From Marinilabiliales bacterium (GTDB taxonomy: Bacteria > Bacteroidota > Bacteroidia > Bacteroidales > BM523), in NCBI GenBank assembly GCA_002869425.1, contig PKSZ01000256.1, positions 1-9,781 on the forward strand: a DNA stretch of 9,781 bases. Reading direction: 5' to 3'. A model generated the notes under the pieces. The model did not search any database. It was not told the origin of the DNA and saw only the letters and a program-made list of their open reading frames with translations. Position numbers and translations under genes: made by a program. Positions 7,287 to 9,781 of this stretch are shown in pieces. The number at the start of each line of letters is the position of its first letter. Within the stretch, counting starts at the first letter, position 1.

Positions 7287-7792
7287 TATCTACAGTATGG
7301 ACAGGAAACATAATTTGAACCCTGCATAGCTTCGAAATACTGACAATTGGTTGTTACTTCTTCAGAGTCTTCTGAATAGCCACTTGAACACAAGTACACA
7401 TAGGCAGATTCACAGTAACTATCTCTTTGCGGATCATCGCTTGGGCCTTCGTAAGAATCTGTACAATAAGAAGGCGTATCATCGTAATCACCACCACCTG
7501 ATCCTGAAAATGAACCATAATCTCCGGGATACGAAGGACCGGACGAAGACTCAAACCACACCTCTGTTATGGGCCTGCTGGTATATCCCAAATCTTTACA
7601 GCTGCTGGATTCGTGGTATACACTCACACTTCCGTAGTCACATTCTGATTCACTTTCAACAGGATAACAATAAAATTCATTATCGTAATAAGAAAGATCG
7701 TGTACAGCAAACTCGCAAACTCCTGTCTTCATTTTCTGACAAGAAAAAAACATAAATGCTGATGCAATAATCAATACTGGCAATACTTTCAT
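7286..7792 (-). CDS. Cys-rich lipoprotein ending in CPYC, unknown family
   Basis: This is the first gene of the five-gene operon. The 168-residue protein has a short signal peptide with a lipobox ending MFFSC (Cys18), so it is a predicted envelope lipoprotein. Ten further cysteines are spread through the chain (26, 42, 51, 65, 110, 127, 135, 150, 164, 167), with many Tyr and Ser and a Gly/Ser-rich spacer at about 84-101 (SGSGGGDYDD). The last five residues are CPYCR; CPYC is the redox dipeptide form seen in glutaredoxins, but no thioredoxin fold surrounds it here. The even number of non-lipidated cysteines would allow five disulfides. The stop codon overlaps the ATG of the DsbA-like gene, so the two are probably made together. 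I recognise no family. A frame on the opposite strand (7351-7755) lacks any domain-like pattern and is not preferred. Confidence 0.83.
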   Translation of the reverse strand: MKVLPVLIIASAFMFFSCQKMKTGVCEFAVHDLSYYDNEFYCYPVESESECDYGSVSVYHESSSCKDLGYTSRPITEVWFESSSGPSYPGDYGSFSGSGGGDYDDTPSYCTDSYEGPSDDPQRDSYCESAYVYLCSSGYSEDSEEVTTNCQYFEAMQGSNYVSCPYCR

Positions 7793-7814
7793 AATTCTTT
7801 GATTTTTACGTGAA

Positions 7815-7845
7815 CAAAACTAAAGAATATACAAAAGCCTGTAAA
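7815..7845 (-). promoter_or_regulatory. Candidate promoter of the five-gene envelope operon
   Basis: On the minus strand TAGTTTTG (7822-7815) matches the Bacteroidota -7 consensus TAnnTTTG exactly. Nineteen bases upstream lies TTTA (7845-7842), a 3-of-4 match to the TTTG -33 element. Transcription would start near 7808, about 15 bases ahead of the first ATG at 7792. The -33 element overlaps the end of the 22-bp palindrome at 7843-7864. Confidence 0.42.
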
Positions 7846-7864
7846 TACCCTAATTAGGGTATTT
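7843..7864. promoter_or_regulatory. Perfect 22-bp palindrome, candidate operator
   Basis: AAATACCC and GGGTATTT flank a TAATTA centre; every base is symmetric. It lies between the stop of the Lrp-type gene and the envelope operon and touches the predicted -33 element. A GC-flanked palindrome with an AT-rich centre is the general form of Lrp/AsnC-family operators, but no second copy is seen in the window. As a terminator for the Lrp gene it is weak, because on the minus strand the only T run is the three T closing the stem. On the plus strand the T run is good, but no plus-strand gene ends here. Confidence 0.6.
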
Positions 7865-7880
7865 TTATAAAAAAGGTAAA

Positions 7881-8351
7881 TTAATTATCAATGGGAAGTT
7901 GTCTGGTAAATCCTTCTTCCAATGAAATAAAAGTTTCTGTACTTGTTACTTCAACAATAGATTGAATTTTTTCTACAATAACCTGCTTCAAATGCTCGTT
8001 GCTTTTTGCATAAACCTTTACCAACAAAGAGTATTTTCCTGATATGTGGTGACACTCCACAATTTCTGGTATTTCCACTATCCTGTTAAAAACCTCATCA
8101 TGTGTACTTGTGCTTGTTAAGTTAACCTGAATGCCGATGAATGCACAAGTCATATACCCGATTTTTTTCTGTGAAATCAACATTTGTGAACCACATAAAA
8201 TGCCTTTATCAATTAACCTGTCGACACGAAGATGAATGGCGGCACCAGAAACATTACATTTCCTTCCAATTTCCAGAAAGGGTGTTCTGGCATTCTCCGA
8301 CAGCATAGATAATATTTTTCGGTCTAAATAATCGAGCTTATATTCCGACAT
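7881..8351 (-). CDS. Lrp/AsnC-family transcriptional regulator
   Basis: From the chosen start the protein has 156 residues, the usual Lrp size. Residues about 6-54 form the winged helix-turn-helix (LDYLDRKILSMLSENARTPF, then CNVSGAAIHLRVDRLIDKGIL, which holds the recognition helix). Residues about 66-146 form the RAM/AsnC ligand-binding domain (GYMTCAFIGIQV, IPEIVECHHISGKYSLLVKVY, TSTETFISLEEG), which binds small effectors such as amino acids and drives octamer or dimer assembly. An ATG at 8375 would add eight residues (MLQLIKYD) that relatives generally lack, so 8351 is preferred. The gene is divergent from a Cys/Met-metabolism PLP enzyme and lies 88 bases upstream of the envelope operon. 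Control of the PLP gene is the simplest inference, by analogy with MdeR beside methionine gamma-lyase in Pseudomonas; control of the operon through the palindrome at 7843-7864 is possible. Confidence 0.94.
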   Translation of the reverse strand: MSEYKLDYLDRKILSMLSENARTPFLEIGRKCNVSGAAIHLRVDRLIDKGILCGSQMLISQKKIGYMTCAFIGIQVNLTSTSTHDEVFNRIVEIPEIVECHHISGKYSLLVKVYAKSNEHLKQVIVEKIQSIVEVTSTETFISLEEGFTRQLPIDN

Positions 8352-8375
8352 ATCATATTTAATTAATTGAAGCAT

Positions 8376-8781
8376 AAAATTATCAAATTATCTGAATATA
8401 TTATCCTTTAAAGCTTTATGATTTTTATAATGTACTCTTTATGGTTTTCATCATGAAGAAATTTATCTAAGCTCATCTTATAAGAAATATTAAAAATGAC
8501 TCTAGTCCTGCATCACCTGAACGAATTTAGTGAATGTATCACTATCATATAATATGCTCAATTCGGTATATTATTACTTTTTATCATTTATTCTCTTCTT
8601 TTAATTACATTTTAAAACTATTTTGAACATATAAATAACATTTCATAATACTTCAAGATAAAAACACCATTATATATTTTATTTTATAACCATTTTAAGC
8701 TTTTTATTTTTATTTTATTATCATATACGTATTTTTGCTTCTGTTTTATCATTTATAGTAATCATTTAATAATATATTGTT
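8376..8781. other. AT-rich divergent intergenic region, about 0.4 kb
   Basis: No convincing gene is present. The stretch 8570-8780 is extremely AT-rich, while 8470-8565 is less so. The 13-base sequence TTTTATCATTTAT occurs twice (8579-8591 and 8744-8756). Small symmetries include TTCAT-C-ATGAA (8447-8457) and CATAT-A-ATATG near 8546-8556. These could be binding sites for the divergent Lrp-type regulator, whose relatives bind AT-rich, weakly conserved and often repeated sites, but composition alone may explain them. A 22-codon minus-strand frame (8476-8408) lies in the leader of the regulator gene and is not called as a gene. Confidence 0.6.
8707..8737 (+). promoter_or_regulatory. Candidate promoter of the PLP enzyme gene
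   Basis: TATTTTTG at 8730-8737 matches TAnnTTTG exactly, and TTTT (8707-8710) lies 19 bases upstream in the -33 position (3 of 4 matches to TTTG). The implied leader is about 38 bases to the ATG at 8782. The surroundings are so T-rich that the -33 match carries little weight. Confidence 0.4.
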
Positions 8782-9781
8782 ATGAAATACGATCCAGCAA
8801 CTCCCATCCAGGAATTGGAACAATTTGGTGAACATGGAGGCGTGAATCCTTCTGTTACAGATTCATCAACTTACACATTTATGGAAGCAAAAACCATGAT
8901 TGGAACTTTTGAGGGCGAACAAGAAGGATGCTTTCTATACTCCAGACACTGGAATCCAACAAATAAATTTCTGGCTGATGCGTTAGCTGCAATGGAAAGA
9001 ACTGAAGCAGCCTGGGTAACTGCATCAGGAATGGCTGCCATAACATGTACCATATTGCAAATCTGCAATAGTGGAGATCATTTGATCACCAGCGTTACGA
9101 CCTATGGAGGCACTTACGCTTTCCTAAAAAACTACCTTCCAAAATTTGGCATAGATGTAACGTTTGTAAACATTACAGATATTGAATCTGTAAAAGTAGC
9201 CATTAAGCCAAATACCAAGCTTATATATACTGAGACAATGACCAATCCAACATTACAAATCTCAGATATTCCTACACTATCAAAAATTGCAAAACAGCAT
9301 AATCTTAAATTAATTGTTGATAATACTTTTACTCCAATGATAGCCAGTCCAATCAAACATGGGGCTGACATTGTAGTGTACAGCATGACTAAATTTATCA
9401 ACGGGAAAAATGATTGTGTAGCAGGAGCTATCTGTGCAAGTGAAGAGTTCATTGCCTCTCTGGCAAGTGTAAACGATGGAACAGCAATGCTTCTGGGCCC
9501 TGTTCTTGATCCGTTAAGGTCATCAAGCATTTTAAAAAACCTTCACACACTGCATATCAGGATGCAACAACATAGTAAAAATGCCATGTACCTTTCAAAA
9601 ATGCTACAGGAAAAAGGCATGAAAGTAAAATATGCCGGATTAGAGAGTCATCCCGATTATAACCTATTTAACGAAATCAAAAATGAAGATTTTGGATATG
9701 GAGGCATGCTCTCAATAGATGCAGGAACACCTGAAAAAGCTTCAGAATTCATGGAAGAAATGCAAAAAGATGGCGTTGGCT
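8782..9781 (+). CDS. Cys/Met-metabolism PLP enzyme (cystathionine gamma-lyase/synthase-like), cut at the right edge
   Basis: The frame from the ATG at 8782 stays open for 333 codons to the window end; the family is about 380-430 residues long, so 50-100 residues are missing. It belongs to the fold-type I PLP enzymes of transsulfuration. Visible features are YSRHWNPT (Tyr53, Arg55, phosphate binding from the partner subunit), SGMAA (82-86), Tyr108 in TTYGGTY (stacks on PLP), ETMTNPT (151-157), Asp180 in VDNTF (pyridine nitrogen) and Lys204 in YSMTKF (Schiff base). At the position of the methionine gamma-lyase Cys116 (YGC) there is Gly110 (YGG), as in cystathionine gamma-synthases and gamma-lyases, so a dedicated methionine gamma-lyase is less likely. 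O-acylhomoserine sulfhydrylase is also possible; the substrate cannot be fixed from sequence. The divergent Lrp-type gene is its probable regulator (inference). Confidence 0.92.
   Translation, partial: MKYDPATPIQELEQFGEHGGVNPSVTDSSTYTFMEAKTMIGTFEGEQEGCFLYSRHWNPTNKFLADALAAMERTEAAWVTASGMAAITCTILQICNSGDHLITSVTTYGGTYAFLKNYLPKFGIDVTFVNITDIESVKVAIKPNTKLIYTETMTNPTLQISDIPTLSKIAKQHNLKLIVDNTFTPMIASPIKHGADIVVYSMTKFINGKNDCVAGAICASEEFIASLASVNDGTAMLLGPVLDPLRSSSILKNLHTLHIRMQQHSKNAMYLSKMLQEKGMKVKYAGLESHPDYNLFNEIKNEDFGYGGMLSIDAGTPEKASEFMEEMQKDGVG

Noticed and set aside
7351..7755. A 134-codon plus-strand frame opposite the Cys-rich lipoprotein gene.
   Set aside because: It has no signal, domain or compositional pattern of a protein. 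The minus-strand frame has a lipobox, an in-step operon position and a stop/start overlap with the oxidoreductase gene.
7843..7864. The 22-bp palindrome as a plus-strand terminator (a T run follows on that strand).
   Set aside because: No plus-strand gene ends upstream of it; all genes from 4047 to 8375 are on the minus strand.
8496..8552. An 18-codon plus-strand frame in the divergent intergenic region.
   Set aside because: It is too short, no motif or translation signal supports it, and it points away from any gene it could lead.
8782..9781. Naming the PLP enzyme methionine gamma-lyase from its Lrp-type neighbour.
   Set aside because: The diagnostic active-site cysteine is replaced by Gly110, so the neighbour-based name would overstate what the sequence supports.

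Overview
The window looks like chromosomal DNA of an AT-rich member of the Bacteroidota, probably near Bacteroidales/Marinilabiliales; the rank is inference. The signs are: no Shine-Dalgarno motifs ahead of the genes, several candidate promoters of the Bacteroidota form TTTG-N19..21-TAnnTTTG, lipoprotein signal peptides followed at once by acidic residues, a FISUMP-domain protein, a CARDB lipoprotein, and citrate synthase and aconitase of the mitochondrial type. I see no tRNA, rRNA, CRISPR array, insertion sequence or phage gene.

Layout. (1) 1-150, minus: the first 50 residues of a MOSC-domain protein, cut by the window edge. (2) 151-354: a divergent promoter region. (3) 355-3933, plus: citrate synthase and aconitase, 3 bp apart, closed by a perfect UUCG-tetraloop terminator at 3941-3961. 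This is the entry of the TCA cycle (oxaloacetate + acetyl-CoA to citrate to isocitrate). (4) 3965-3998: a terminator for the opposite strand, so the two transcription units converge here. (5) 7792 down to 4047, minus: five closely packed genes for exported proteins. In order of transcription they are a Cys-rich lipoprotein ending in CPYC, a membrane-anchored DsbA-like thiol oxidoreductase (CPHC) whose start overlaps the previous stop by one base, a lipoprotein with two Cys-bounded acidic repeats, a CARDB/lipocalin-like lipoprotein, and a FISUMP protein. (6) 8351 (or 8375) down to 7881, minus: an Lrp/AsnC-family regulator. (7) 8376-8781: a 0.4 kb AT-rich divergent region. (8) 8782 to the right edge, plus: a PLP enzyme of the Cys/Met metabolism family, cut by the window.

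How it fits together. The Lrp-type gene is divergent from the PLP enzyme, a common layout for an amino-acid-sensing regulator and its target. It also lies directly upstream of the five-gene operon. A perfect 22-bp palindrome (7843-7864) sits between them and abuts the predicted -33 element of the operon promoter. The five-gene operon is the most novel part: an oxidoreductase with the E. coli DsbA active-site dipeptide is co-expressed with cysteine-rich envelope lipoproteins. That suggests a self-contained envelope complex with its own disulfide-forming (or electron-transferring) enzyme. This function is inferred from gene content and order only.
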